Part shown: positions 32,427 to 41,688 of the stretch, piece by piece
Layout of the letters: the number at the start of each line of letters is the position of its first letter
Position numbering within the stretch: position 1 is the stretch's first letter
NCBI GenBank assembly: GCA_030613245.1
Contig: JAUWMI010000022.1
Location: 1-64,000, forward strand
Reading direction: 5' to 3'
From: Candidatus Sumerlaeota bacterium
GTDB lineage: Bacteria > Sumerlaeota > Sumerlaeia > MWCT01 > JAUWMI01
DNA: 64,000 nucleotides
Program-made: the position numbers and the translations under genes
Notes under the pieces: generated by a model
Told to the model about the DNA's origin: nothing
The model's input: the letters and a program-made list of their open reading frames with translations, nothing else
Databases searched by the model: none

Positions 32427-33542
32427 ATGAACATTGCACTCGACATTCGTATGATCAACTATTCAGGGATCGGAACGTACGTTCGTGGGCTCCTGGAGGG
32501 CTTTTCAGCGCTTGCGGATGAAGATGTGAGCCTCTATTTGCTTGGCAATGAGCCGCAAGTACCTCGTGTTCCATCAAAGCTGTGCTGCGAGTATCGCTGC
32601 CTTTCACTGCCGATTTACAGTTTTCGCGAACATCTCTTCTATCCGCGCACCGTGCCGCAGGTCGTATGTCTCCACCACCCACATTACCATTGTCCAGTAT
32701 CTTATCGGGGCCGGCTAGTTGTGACGATTCACGATTTGAACCATTTTCTCTTTCCCGAGTACTTACCCACACATTTGCACCATATCGTGGCCAAGTGGAT
32801 TCTGAAGCGTTCAATCCGTCGTGCAAGCAGAATCATTACGGTTTCTGAGTATATTAAGGGCCAATTGGTGGAATATCTTCACACTGAGGCAGAGAAGATT
32901 GATGTAATCCCTAACGCAGTGAGCGAAGAGCTCAGACCATGCGACGATCAGGAGCGTGTTGTCCAGTTTCAGAAAAAGCATCAGCTGCCAGCTCAGTATT
33001 TGCTCACCGTGGGGATCAACAAGCCGCATAAGAATTATGAATTTTTGCTGCGGGTGATGGCCCACTGCTGGCAGAGCAAGGCGGTCGAGCTCCCGCTTGT
33101 GTTTTGTGGTATTTCGGAGCGGAGCAGGGCGAATCTTGTAGCAACTATTGAATCGCTGAATATAGGGCCGCGTGTGATCTTTCTGCCGTATGTTGCTCAC
33201 CCTGAGCTGGCGCTGGTATATGCAGGGGCAACGGCTCTGGTTTTTCCGTCGTTGTACGAAGGGTTTGGTTTGCCGCTGCTTGAGGCCATGAAGATGGGTG
33301 TTCCTATTGCCGCATCAAAACGACCACCCATGCCTGAGGTTGCAGGCGATGCAGCGGTTTGGTTTGACCCAACCGACATGGATGAGGCAGGGGCAGCAAT
33401 TCAGCGTGTGGTCGGCGACCAGACGTTGCGCATGTCGCTCATCAAACAGGGCCGCGAGCGGGCTCAGACGTTTAGCTGGGAGAAAAGTGCCCGCGCAACT
33501 CTGGATGTCTATAAACACATTCAAAACACGAGTGGCGTATAA
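32427..33542 (+). CDS. GT4 family glycosyltransferase (mannosyltransferase-like)
   Basis: A 371-residue GT-B enzyme that transfers a sugar from a nucleotide donor during surface polysaccharide assembly. The N-terminal half shows the acceptor-side glycine loop YSGIGTYVRGLLEG, then VVTIHDL and ITVSEYIKGQL. The donor domain has LLTVGINKPHKNYE and the family motif FPSLYEGFGLPLLEAM (an E-x7-E pair). It opens a plus-strand operon: its stop overlaps the next start by one base. Confidence 0.93.
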   Translation: MNIALDIRMINYSGIGTYVRGLLEGFSALADEDVSLYLLGNEPQVPRVPSKLCCEYRCLSLPIYSFREHLFYPRTVPQVVCLHHPHYHCPVSYRGRLVVTIHDLNHFLFPEYLPTHLHHIVAKWILKRSIRRASRIITVSEYIKGQLVEYLHTEAEKIDVIPNAVSEELRPCDDQERVVQFQKKHQLPAQYLLTVGINKPHKNYEFLLRVMAHCWQSKAVELPLVFCGISERSRANLVATIESLNIGPRVIFLPYVAHPELALVYAGATALVFPSLYEGFGLPLLEAMKMGVPIAASKRPPMPEVAGDAAVWFDPTDMDEAGAAIQRVVGDQTLRMSLIKQGRERAQTFSWEKSARATLDVYKHIQNTSGV

Positions 33543-34642
33543 TGAGAGTAGCACTTGTTCACGACTGGCTCAATGCAATGCGCGGTGGCGAGAAGATTCT
33601 GGAGCTCTTGTGTGAGCTCTTTCCAGAGGCCGAAATTTTTACATTGTTCTACGAGCCGGACAACGTTTCGGCCTTAATTGCGTCCAAGCCAGTGCACGCA
33701 TCTCCACTTCAGCGGTTTCCGTGGGCGCGCAAAGCATATCGTCATTACTTGCCGCTTTACCCTTGGGCGATTGAGCGCTTCCGGCTGCAGGGATTTGACC
33801 TGGTAATCTCAACAAGCCACTGTGCGGCAAAGGGCATCCGGGTTCCGCCGCCAGCCCGCCACGTGTGTTACTGTCTGACGCCCATGCGCTACATTTGGGA
33901 TTTGTTTGATGTCTATTTTCCGCGCCACGGACCGCGGCCATTGAGCTCGCTGGCTATGCGGCTAATGGTCAAGCGCCTGAGGCGGTGGGACGTGGCGACT
34001 GCTCAGAGAGTAGATTTTTTTATTGCAATTTCCGAGTACATTGCTAAAAAGATTTCCAGGTACTACGGGCAGAGCGCAGCCGTTATCTATCCGCCGGTTG
34101 ATACGGAGTTTTTCACACCGGGCAGTGTAAAGAAGTCCAGACAGTATCTTATCGTTTCAGCCTTGGTTCCGTACAAACGCACTGAAATTGCTATTGCAGC
34201 TTTTAATAAACTCGGGCTTCCTCTGGTGATTGTTGGGGAAGGCCCTGAGGCGCGGCGACTGCACGCAATCGCGAAGAAGAATATTACATTCCTGGGGTGG
34301 GTTAAAAACGAGTGGCTGCGGCAGCTTTATCGCGAGAGTCAGGCGCTTATATTCCCGGGCGAGGAAGATTTCGGCTTAGTGCCCGTTGAGGCGCAAGCGT
34401 GTGGGATACCGGTGATTGCTTATAAGAAGGGCGGAGTCCTGGAGAGCGTTGTGGATAGCATTACGGGTTGTTTTTTTGAGCCACAAACTGCGGATGCACT
34501 CCGAGAAGCTGTAGAGCGGTTTGACCCGATCCGCTACGAGACCGCGACTGTCCGGAAGAATGCAGAGCAATTCTCAAAGCAACGCTGCGCCGAGCAGCTG
34601 CGCGAATTTGTTGCATTGAAAATGGCGGAGAAGAATGGCTAG
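33542..34642 (+). CDS. GT4 family glycosyltransferase (WbaZ-like)
   Basis: A 366-residue GT-B protein starting RVALVHDWLNAMRGGEKILE, the N-terminal pattern of WbaZ/RfaG-like mannosyl or rhamnosyl transferases. The middle has YCLTPMRYIWDL and ISEYIAKKI. The donor domain has LIVSALVPYKRTEIAI, IVGEGPEARRL and PGEEDFGLVPVEAQACG. It is translationally coupled at both ends, by a 1-nt overlap upstream and an 8-nt overlap downstream, so the three genes act together in building one glycan. Confidence 0.93.
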   Translation: MRVALVHDWLNAMRGGEKILELLCELFPEAEIFTLFYEPDNVSALIASKPVHASPLQRFPWARKAYRHYLPLYPWAIERFRLQGFDLVISTSHCAAKGIRVPPPARHVCYCLTPMRYIWDLFDVYFPRHGPRPLSSLAMRLMVKRLRRWDVATAQRVDFFIAISEYIAKKISRYYGQSAAVIYPPVDTEFFTPGSVKKSRQYLIVSALVPYKRTEIAIAAFNKLGLPLVIVGEGPEARRLHAIAKKNITFLGWVKNEWLRQLYRESQALIFPGEEDFGLVPVEAQACGIPVIAYKKGGVLESVVDSITGCFFEPQTADALREAVERFDPIRYETATVRKNAEQFSKQRCAEQLREFVALKMAEKNG

Positions 34643-36032
34643 ACGAGACCATAACATGAATATTCTGGGGGCAATTGTGTTAACGGATTTTGCTGCTACT
34701 GCTATTGCACTGATCGTAGCTTACTTCTTCCGATTCCATGCCAATATTATTCCGGTGACCAAGGGTTACTGCCCAGAGGACTACCTGCGGCTCCTGCCGT
34801 TTGCCGTGATCCTCTGGATGGTATCATTGTATTTTGTTCACATGTATAGGCCTGAGTCACGGGTGTTTAACATGCGCGTGTTCGTGAAGATTGTTAAGGG
34901 CTCGCTGCTTGCTATCGTTCTGGTGATCGCCGGGAACTTCTTTGTTCGAGAGGCGGAATATGCACGAGTGCTCTTTCCCATTGCTTTGGTGTTTAGCATT
35001 GTCAGCCTGACTACCAGCCGCTTTGCTGTCGAACGATTCCTTATGTATCTACGCCGTAAGCACGGGATTGGCATTTCGCGGGTTATCATTGTGGGTGCTG
35101 GCCAGGTGGCCCACGGAATTGGCGACAAAATATGCCAGTATCCTCAGTACGGATTTTCGCTGCAAGGTTATGTGTCCGACAAACCCGAGGACGTAGGGCA
35201 AACGATCGGTTCGGTGAAGGTGATTGGCACAACCGACGAGTTGAGTGATCTCGTGAAGCGCTACAATGTTGATCAGGTGCTTGTAGCTCAGCCAGGGCTT
35301 GTACGGGATCGTATTCTGACGATGATTGACGAATGCGAGCGCGAATTTGTTGAACTCAAGGTTGTTCCTGATCTGCTTGAGATAGTGGCAAGCGAAATAA
35401 ACGTTGAGGAAATTCACGGCATCCCCTTTTTCAGCATAAAGGCCACTCCGCTGCAAGGCTGGAATTTGATTCTGAAGCGAGTGTTTGACGTAGCTGTTTC
35501 GGCTTTCTTGCTGGTGGTAATGTCTCCTGTTATTCTGTTTATTTCGATTCTGGTCAAGCGCGACTCGGCTGGCCCCGCCTTTTACAAGCAGGAGCGCATT
35601 GGCCTGGACGGGAAACGGTTTTTGCTCGTTAAATTTCGGACGATGATTTACGATGCCGAGCGCGAGACTGGCCCGGTCTGGGCAAAACACAACGACTTGC
35701 GTATTACATGTATTGGCAAGTGGCTGCGAGCCTATGATCTGGATGAATTGCCTCAGCTCATTAACGTCTTGCACGGTGATATGAGCCTGGTAGGGCCGCG
35801 ACCTGAACGTCCCTTCTTTGTCGAGCAGTTCAAGGAACAGCTCCCTCGCTATATGGCTCGCCATAATGTTAAGTCTGGCATCACCGGGTGGGCACAGGTG
35901 AATGGCTATCGACAGAATAGTTCAATCACCCAGCGCCTGAAGTACGATCTCTTTTACGTTAAGAATTGGACGCTGTGGTTCGACATCAAAATCATTCTAA
36001 TGACCCTGTTGAAGAAAAAGGTTATAGAGTAG
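34635..36032 (+). CDS. Polyprenyl-phosphate sugar-1-phosphate transferase (WcaJ/EpsE type)
   Basis: This membrane enzyme is expected to put the first sugar-1-phosphate on undecaprenyl phosphate, starting an exopolysaccharide repeat unit. It has four or five N-terminal helices and a Rossmann-like CoA-binding-type domain (RVIIVGAGQVAHGIGDKI). The catalytic domain begins KRVFDVAVSAFLLVVMSPVI and carries GPAFYKQERIG, the conserved LVKFRTM and the C-terminal DELPQLINVLHGDMSLVGPR. The family Asp-Glu pair is present in DLDELPQL. Length (465) is typical. It is the third gene of the operon begun at 32427. Confidence 0.94.
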   Translation: MARRDHNMNILGAIVLTDFAATAIALIVAYFFRFHANIIPVTKGYCPEDYLRLLPFAVILWMVSLYFVHMYRPESRVFNMRVFVKIVKGSLLAIVLVIAGNFFVREAEYARVLFPIALVFSIVSLTTSRFAVERFLMYLRRKHGIGISRVIIVGAGQVAHGIGDKICQYPQYGFSLQGYVSDKPEDVGQTIGSVKVIGTTDELSDLVKRYNVDQVLVAQPGLVRDRILTMIDECEREFVELKVVPDLLEIVASEINVEEIHGIPFFSIKATPLQGWNLILKRVFDVAVSAFLLVVMSPVILFISILVKRDSAGPAFYKQERIGLDGKRFLLVKFRTMIYDAERETGPVWAKHNDLRITCIGKWLRAYDLDELPQLINVLHGDMSLVGPRPERPFFVEQFKEQLPRYMARHNVKSGITGWAQVNGYRQNSSITQRLKYDLFYVKNWTLWFDIKIILMTLLKKKVIE

Positions 36033-36160
36033 GAAACACGAAGTCTTTTCTACCGTGGACTAGTCTTCACTCATTTATACCTTTGCTATAAACCAAATGA
36101 TACAGCTTACATCGGCGTGTTTTTCCAGGTCGAGAAAAGCTTGCCATTGAGGTCTTGCCA

Positions 36161-36877
36161 ATGAAACGGCTGCAGTCGAAAGTAGCGCTGGTAACAGGGG
36201 CAAGCAAAGGGATTGGTTTTGCCATTGCTCGCAGCTTTGCCGAAGAGGGCTGTGGCGTTATGTTATGTGCCCGAACAGAGCAATCTCTGCGCGATGTCGC
36301 GAAGACCCTGCAGTCGCTGGGTTCACCGATAGATTTTCTTGCGGCAGACGTCTCTGTTCCGGCTGATGTTGACCGTCTGGTCGAATCAACGCTGAAGCAA
36401 TTTGGCCACATAGACATTCTGGTAAACAACGCGGGTATCGGCATATTTAAAGGGGTTGATCAGCTTTCGGACGAGGAATGGAATCAGACGCTGTCAATTA
36501 ATCTCACCGGGCCGTTCTATCTTATGCGGGCTTGCTTGCCCCTGATGAAAAAGCAGCGCAGCGGACACATTATCAACATTTCATCACTAGCCGGGCAAAA
36601 TCCCTTCGCTGGAGGGTCTGCCTACTGTGCCTCAAAATTTGGCCTGAACGGCCTGACCGAATGCGTCATGCTTGAGGCTCGATCTCATAATATTAAAGTC
36701 ACGCTTGTATGCCCGGGCTCAGTCAATACCACCTTTGCTGGCGGCCACAAGGAAAATCTCTCATGGAAAGTTGTACCGGAAGACATTGGCAGGTTATGTG
36801 TAGAGATTGTTTTGCTCTCCGGTCCTACCCTGGTCTCGAAATACGAAGTTCGTCCTGTCAGTCCGCCGAAAAAGTAG
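36161..36877 (+). CDS. SDR family oxidoreductase (3-oxoacyl-ACP reductase-like)
   Basis: A 238-residue short-chain dehydrogenase. The NAD(P) motif is VTGASKGIGFAIA. NNAG is at LVNNAGIG. The catalytic Ser is in IINISSLAG, with Tyr and Lys in YCASKFG. An Arg (CARTEQ) after beta-2 suggests NADPH. It resembles FabG-like reductases or sepiapterin-type SDRs. The substrate is unclear, and no fatty-acid gene is nearby. ATG 36161 has GAGG at 9 nt; a TTG six bases earlier is less likely. It faces hslV. Confidence 0.88.
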   Translation: MKRLQSKVALVTGASKGIGFAIARSFAEEGCGVMLCARTEQSLRDVAKTLQSLGSPIDFLAADVSVPADVDRLVESTLKQFGHIDILVNNAGIGIFKGVDQLSDEEWNQTLSINLTGPFYLMRACLPLMKKQRSGHIINISSLAGQNPFAGGSAYCASKFGLNGLTECVMLEARSHNIKVTLVCPGSVNTTFAGGHKENLSWKVVPEDIGRLCVEIVLLSGPTLVSKYEVRPVSPPKK

Positions 36878-37005
36878 GACATTTGCTGGTCTTGCGCCTA
36901 CGGTTAAGCGAATCCACCGGCAACAACTTGTGTGGTAGCGTGTAACGAGGAGTGTAGGAACATGAATCAACCTAGGCGCCAGAGAGGTAAAACCGAAGAA
37001 TGGAA

Positions 37006-37542
37006 TCAGAGGGTTTCAACGGTGATGAAATCATTCGTATGTACGCAAATAGAGGCAGCGATTTTAATAGACTGTGTTGCAATCTCCTGGGCACTCAGCT
37101 TCGTATACTGGGTAAGGGCTCGAGCAGCAGCCAGGGCATAACCTCCCCCCGAACCAATCGCCGCGAGATTATCATCCGGCTCGATTACGTCGCCATTACC
37201 CGAAAGAACAAGAATACTTTCCTTATTGGCCGCGACCAAGAGCGCCTCCAGACGACGGAGGTACTTATCGGTGCGCCAATCCTTTGCCAGCTCAACCGCG
37301 GCTCGTCCCAGATTCCCGCTATACTGTTCGAGCTTTGCCTCTAGCTTCTCAAAGAGTGCAAGGGCGTCTGCCGCTGCTCCTGCAAATCCTGCGATAATGG
37401 TATCATTATATAGGCGTCGCACCTTTCGCGCTTTGCTCTTCAATATTTCCGACTGGTGAGACACCATTCCGTCACCAGCCACGGCAACCTGATCGCCATG
37501 TTTTACCACAATTATGGTTGTTCCCTTTATGCTGGCGGGCAT
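37006..37542 (-). CDS. hslV: ATP-dependent protease subunit HslV
   Basis: The proteasome-like peptidase of the HslVU protease, 178 residues. The N-terminal threonine nucleophile lies in KGTTIIVV, so about seven residues must be removed. [43 protein letters not shown] and AIGSGGGYA are the family landmarks. It belongs to the topA-hslV part of the block. Its usual neighbour hslU is absent: the convergent SDR gene lies immediately downstream, so the ATPase must be elsewhere. Confidence 0.95.
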   Translation of the reverse strand: MPASIKGTTIIVVKHGDQVAVAGDGMVSHQSEILKSKARKVRRLYNDTIIAGFAGAAADALALFEKLEAKLEQYSGNLGRAAVELAKDWRTDKYLRRLEALLVAANKESILVLSGNGDVIEPDDNLAAIGSGGGYALAAARALTQYTKLSAQEIATQSIKIAASICVHTNDFITVETL

Positions 37543-37706
37543 CTTCTGCTTTCTCCTACGCAGGCACTCGGACTGAATCACTCTGGCCTATGGCGACCGA
37601 GCCCCTGCTCTAGTTCTCAGTTAGCATCAATTTTCTCAAGCATAGTATTGTCAAATTGAAGAGAGAGATGTAATGGACGCAGCCTTTAGGCTCGCGCGAC
37701 CCTCTG

Positions 37707-40070
37707 TTATTCGTCGGCCTGCATAATCTGAACATAGTCGCACTCGGTGCGATAGCATTTTATAATGCGCCGATTATTTCGCTGCTTCTGAAGCAAAAAG
37801 GGACTGTGGCACTTTGGGCATTCTTGGCTCAAAGGCATTTCCCACAGGATAAACTTGCATTGGGGATAGCAGTTACAGGCATAAAACGTCTTTCCCTTTT
37901 TTGACTGGCGCTCAATCAGCTCGCCAGAACAATTGGGCGCCGGGCAGGCAATGCCCAGGGTCAAAGGCTTAGAATTACGACACTTCGGGTAGCCCGGACA
38001 CGCCAGGAAACGCCCTTTCTTGCCGACTTTGATGACCATCCGACGGCCACACTTCTCGCAAAGCGTGTCGGTCTCTTCACTCTGGACAATCCGGATTTCT
38101 CCATTCTTATCGCTGACGTATTCCTTTGTGTTACGGCACTCGGGGTAGTTTGGACATGCCAGAAATCGTCCCTTCTTTCCCCAGCGAATAATCATATTCG
38201 CACCGCACTTTTCACATTTAATCTCCGTTGCTGTGAATTCCTGCTTGAGATTTCGCATAGAATAACGGGCTTCATCGAGGCGTTGCCGGAAGAGTCGGTA
38301 GAAGTTCTCCAACAACTCGGCCCAGTTGACGCTCCCTTCCTCGACCTTGTCCAGCTGGTCTTCCATGATGGCTGTGAATTTGACATCCATCACCTCAGGA
38401 AAGCTCTTAATCAGAATATCCGTGACCAGGGTGCCCAGCTCTGTGGGCTTGAATAAACCCGATTCTCGAAGAACGTATTCCTTTTCTTGAATAATGCTGA
38501 CAATGCTGGCGTAAGTGGAGGGCCGGCCGATTCCCCGGCGCTCAAGCTCCTTGATGAGCGAGCTTTGGGTGAATCGCGGAGGAGGCTTGGTGAAGTTTTG
38601 CTTTGGCTTGAGGCCAATGAGGCGCAGCTGTTCGCCCTCCGCTACTGGGGGAAGGCGTCTTTTCTCCTCCTTTTCGGACGACTCCGCTGACGCTTGCTCA
38701 TCTGTTCCCTCTTCGTAAACCGTAAGGAACCCGGGGAATTCGAGAATCCTTTCTGTTTTTGAGAAGATGTACTTCTTCTTTACCTTGACATCAATCTCCG
38801 TCTGATCATATACCGCAGGGCTCATTTGAGATGCCACGAACCGATTCCAGATCAGCTGATAAAGGGGATAGAGATCCTCATCGAGATGCACCTTCACAAC
38901 CTCGGGAGGGAAGTCCATGGAAGTTGGCCGAATAGCCTCGTGGGCATCCTGAGCAGATCTTTTGCTCTTATATATATTTGGCGATGTGGGCAGATGCTCT
39001 TTGGAGTATGTCTTTTCAATGTATGCCCTGACGTGTTTGAGTGCCTCCTCAGACACCCGCATCGAGTCGGTGCGCATGTAGGTAATGAGCCCAATAGCAC
39101 CCAGATCTCCGAGTTCTACCCCATTATAGAGCCGCTGGGCCAGGAACATGGTTCTTTTGGCCGACAAGCGCAGCTTGCGTGCGGCCTCCTGTTGAAGTGT
39201 GCTGGTGATAAATGGGGGTGCAGGATTAATCTCTACCTTTTTCCGCTCTACCTCAGTAACGACAAATGGCTCACCCTCTATATCGCTAATGATTGCCTGA
39301 GCATTTGCTTCCGTGACAATGTTCGCTTTCTTCTTGTCAATCGTAGTAATGTTCACTTTCTTCTTGTCAATCGTAGTAAGGCGCAGATTGAATTGTGGAG
39401 GTTGTGCTGCTTCAACTAGGGCGTCAATTGTCCAGTATTCTTGCGGAACAAAGGTGGTGATTTCCCGCTCGCGATCGCAAATGAGCCGTACAGCAACTGA
39501 TTGAACCCTACCTGCGCTCAAACCCCGGCGCACGTTTTTCCACAGCAAGGGACTTATTTGGTAGCCAACCAACCGATCGAGCACGCGTCGGGCTTGCTGT
39601 GCCTCGAAGAGATCGCGGTTCAAGGATCCAGGGTTCTCAATTGCTCTAAGGACAGAGGCTTTAGTAATTTCATGAAAAATCGCACGGTAAATATTCTGAT
39701 CCTTGTTTTTGAGCTCTTCTGCGATATGCCATGCAATTGCTTCCCCCTCACGATCTGGATCCGGGGCAAGGTAGATCTTGTCAGCTTTGCGGGCCGCTTG
39801 GACGATATGAGCGATGATCTTTTCTTTGTTCTTAATAATCTCGTACTGAGGCTCAAATCCTTTGTCGATGTCAACGCCCAGTCGGCTCGTGGGAAGATCC
39901 TTGACATGACCAATCGAGGCTTTAACGATAAAGTCGCTACCAAGGTACTTTTTGATCGTGCGAGCTTTTGCGGGCGACTCGACAATCACCAGCGATTTTT
40001 TTCTGTTTCGCACAGCCGTACGGGTAGTGCTGTTCTTTCTTTTTACTCTTTTTTTAGTGTCTTGCTTCAT
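37707..40070 (-). CDS. topA: DNA topoisomerase I
   Basis: A type IA topoisomerase that relaxes negative supercoils, 787 residues. The TOPRIM domain has VIVESPAKARTI and DPDREGEAIAWH. The active-site tyrosine is in GLITYMRTDS. Four C-terminal zinc-ribbon modules follow (CEKCGANM...CPNYPEC, CEKCGRRM...CPGYPKC, CPAPNCSGEL...CYPQC, CPKCHSPF...CYRTEC). A 30-bp direct tandem repeat at 39321-39380 gives the sequence TTIDKKK twice near residue 235, a small recent duplication in the linker before the central domain. It is upstream of hslV. Confidence 0.97.
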   Translation of the reverse strand: MKQDTKKRVKRKNSTTRTAVRNRKKSLVIVESPAKARTIKKYLGSDFIVKASIGHVKDLPTSRLGVDIDKGFEPQYEIIKNKEKIIAHIVQAARKADKIYLAPDPDREGEAIAWHIAEELKNKDQNIYRAIFHEITKASVLRAIENPGSLNRDLFEAQQARRVLDRLVGYQISPLLWKNVRRGLSAGRVQSVAVRLICDREREITTFVPQEYWTIDALVEAAQPPQFNLRLTTIDKKKVNITTIDKKKANIVTEANAQAIISDIEGEPFVVTEVERKKVEINPAPPFITSTLQQEAARKLRLSAKRTMFLAQRLYNGVELGDLGAIGLITYMRTDSMRVSEEALKHVRAYIEKTYSKEHLPTSPNIYKSKRSAQDAHEAIRPTSMDFPPEVVKVHLDEDLYPLYQLIWNRFVASQMSPAVYDQTEIDVKVKKKYIFSKTERILEFPGFLTVYEEGTDEQASAESSEKEEKRRLPPVAEGEQLRLIGLKPKQNFTKPPPRFTQSSLIKELERRGIGRPSTYASIVSIIQEKEYVLRESGLFKPTELGTLVTDILIKSFPEVMDVKFTAIMEDQLDKVEEGSVNWAELLENFYRLFRQRLDEARYSMRNLKQEFTATEIKCEKCGANMIIRWGKKGRFLACPNYPECRNTKEYVSDKNGEIRIVQSEETDTLCEKCGRRMVIKVGKKGRFLACPGYPKCRNSKPLTLGIACPAPNCSGELIERQSKKGKTFYACNCYPQCKFILWEMPLSQECPKCHSPFLLQKQRNNRRIIKCYRTECDYVQIMQADE
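39321..39380. repeat. 30-bp tandem duplication inside topA
   Basis: Two adjacent 30-bp units (39321-39350, 39351-39380) differ at two positions. They add ten codons and keep the reading frame. Confidence 0.85.
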
Positions 40071-40145
40071 GCCAAAGATTTCTCGTCCCCCTTAAAAGCA
40101 AGTATATAGCAGAATTCGTAAAAATCCAAATTTTTACACTCTATT

Positions 40146-41279
40146 TCATACTTTTGCCGTGAAGACCTTTCCCGGCAACTGACGAACCAGCCCTTGCATT
40201 TCCAGCTTTAGCAAAATTGTAGACAGCAAGCCTACTCGTTGTCTCTGCGGTACCCTATCGTAGAGAGGCAAGAGACTTTCGAACGAGAGCGGTTCGCCTT
40301 GGATGAGCGAGTAGACGTAGCGCTCCTCCACTGAGAGGCGTGTTTCCGGCTTGGCTTCTATGCGCGCCTCAGGCTCTTCTTCCTTGAGCAGACCCCTCAG
40401 AAGAAAGTGCAAGTCTTCCAGAATATCGTCACCCGACTGAACAAGCTTTGCTCCGGCCTGGATCAGTGCGTTTGTGCCCTGGCTGTTGCGCCGCGTAATA
40501 TCGCCAGGGACAGCGTAGACCGCGCGATTCTCCTCCAGCGCACATTGTGCTGTGATCAGAGCGCCGCTCTTGCGTGACGCTTCGACAATCAGTGTCCCCA
40601 AACTGAGACTGGCAATTACCGCATTACGTTCGGGAAAGTTGCCTTTGTTCGGCGGAGTCTCCATAGGATAAGTCGAAATAACCGCCCCATGCTTGGTTAT
40701 AGCGTTCATCAGTCGGCGATTTTCCGCCGGGTAGCAACGGGCCAGGCCACTACCTAAAACGGCGATGGTTCGCGCCCCGTTTTCCAGCGCTGCCTCATGC
40801 GCAATCCCATCAATGCCTTTAGCCATGCCACTGACAATGATAAAGCCCACTTCCGCCAGCCGTTTGCAAATGTCCTTGCACACACTTTTCCCGTACTGTG
40901 TGTTAATCCGTGAGCCAACTACCGAAATCGCAAAACGATCCTGATGATTAAGTGTCCCTTTAACATAAAGCAGCGGTGGCGGCAAGGAACCATTCTTGAG
41001 GTTCATGGGGTAGTGATCGTCATAATAGCAGACGAGCTGCACACTATGCTCTTCAATCAGCTCGAGCTCGTGCTCGAGATGCACGCTGCCCTCATGCCCA
41101 ACTACATTGCGGGCAGTAATCGCATCCATACCCGGAACAGCTACCAGCTCTTCGTACCCGGCTTGGAGCACCTGCTGAGGAGTCCCTAACTGTTCAATCA
41201 GCGCGAACAACCGCCTTGGGGTCATACCCGGCACGAAGCTCAATGTTAACCATGCAATCTGGCTGCTGCTATGGGCCAT
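40146..41279 (-). CDS. dprA: DNA processing protein DprA
   Basis: A 377-residue recombination mediator that loads RecA on incoming single-stranded DNA during natural transformation. It has an N-terminal helix-hairpin-like domain. The Rossmann core (RAISVVGSR-type segment AISVVGSRINTQYG, SGMAKGIDGIAHEAAL, TIAVLGSGL, FPERNAVIASLS, GALITA) is complete. A winged-helix-like C-terminal domain follows. It precedes topA on the minus strand, the common dprA-topA order. Together with pilB and pilC it is part of what a competence apparatus needs. Confidence 0.95.
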   Translation of the reverse strand: MAHSSSQIAWLTLSFVPGMTPRRLFALIEQLGTPQQVLQAGYEELVAVPGMDAITARNVVGHEGSVHLEHELELIEEHSVQLVCYYDDHYPMNLKNGSLPPPLLYVKGTLNHQDRFAISVVGSRINTQYGKSVCKDICKRLAEVGFIIVSGMAKGIDGIAHEAALENGARTIAVLGSGLARCYPAENRRLMNAITKHGAVISTYPMETPPNKGNFPERNAVIASLSLGTLIVEASRKSGALITAQCALEENRAVYAVPGDITRRNSQGTNALIQAGAKLVQSGDDILEDLHFLLRGLLKEEEPEARIEAKPETRLSVEERYVYSLIQGEPLSFESLLPLYDRVPQRQRVGLLSTILLKLEMQGLVRQLPGKVFTAKV

Positions 41280-41688
41280 CGGCGTTGAACAACCTCTCCC
41301 CTGGCACCCCAGACCCGAGCTACTCGAGCAGCCGTTTCCGTCCAGTTGCTACATAAGAATACTAGGCGCCACGCATTAACTAATGCTCACCGGCCTGGCG
41401 TGCTTCTTATCAGGCACTGCCGAACCATCTTCTTATATTCCAAGGCTGACTCTGCATGATGAGGTCAGCAAACAAAAAAAACGTCCTGTCCTCCGAAGGA
41501 ACCGGATATATCTCGTCAGATACAGGAGAGGAGATATTGGCTATTGAGACGGGAAAACGCAACTTCACAAAATACCTTGGCGTATGTAAAAGCGGAGTCG
41601 GGGTACCATGCCGAAAATCTTTTTCCGATCCGAATTAGCTCGGTCTCAGCTCGCCAGAAAGATTACCTTTCTCCCCAGGAGACCTGTC
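41280..41688. other. Intergenic region, nothing recognised
   Basis: This 409-nt gap lies between dprA and the unknown membrane protein. A 60-codon open frame at 41456-41638 shows no protein-like signature. I see no repeat or terminator. Confidence 0.5.

Noticed and set aside
35049-35864. A 271-codon minus-strand frame inside the sugar transferase gene.
   Set aside because: The plus-strand sugar transferase is unambiguous; the antisense product has no family features.
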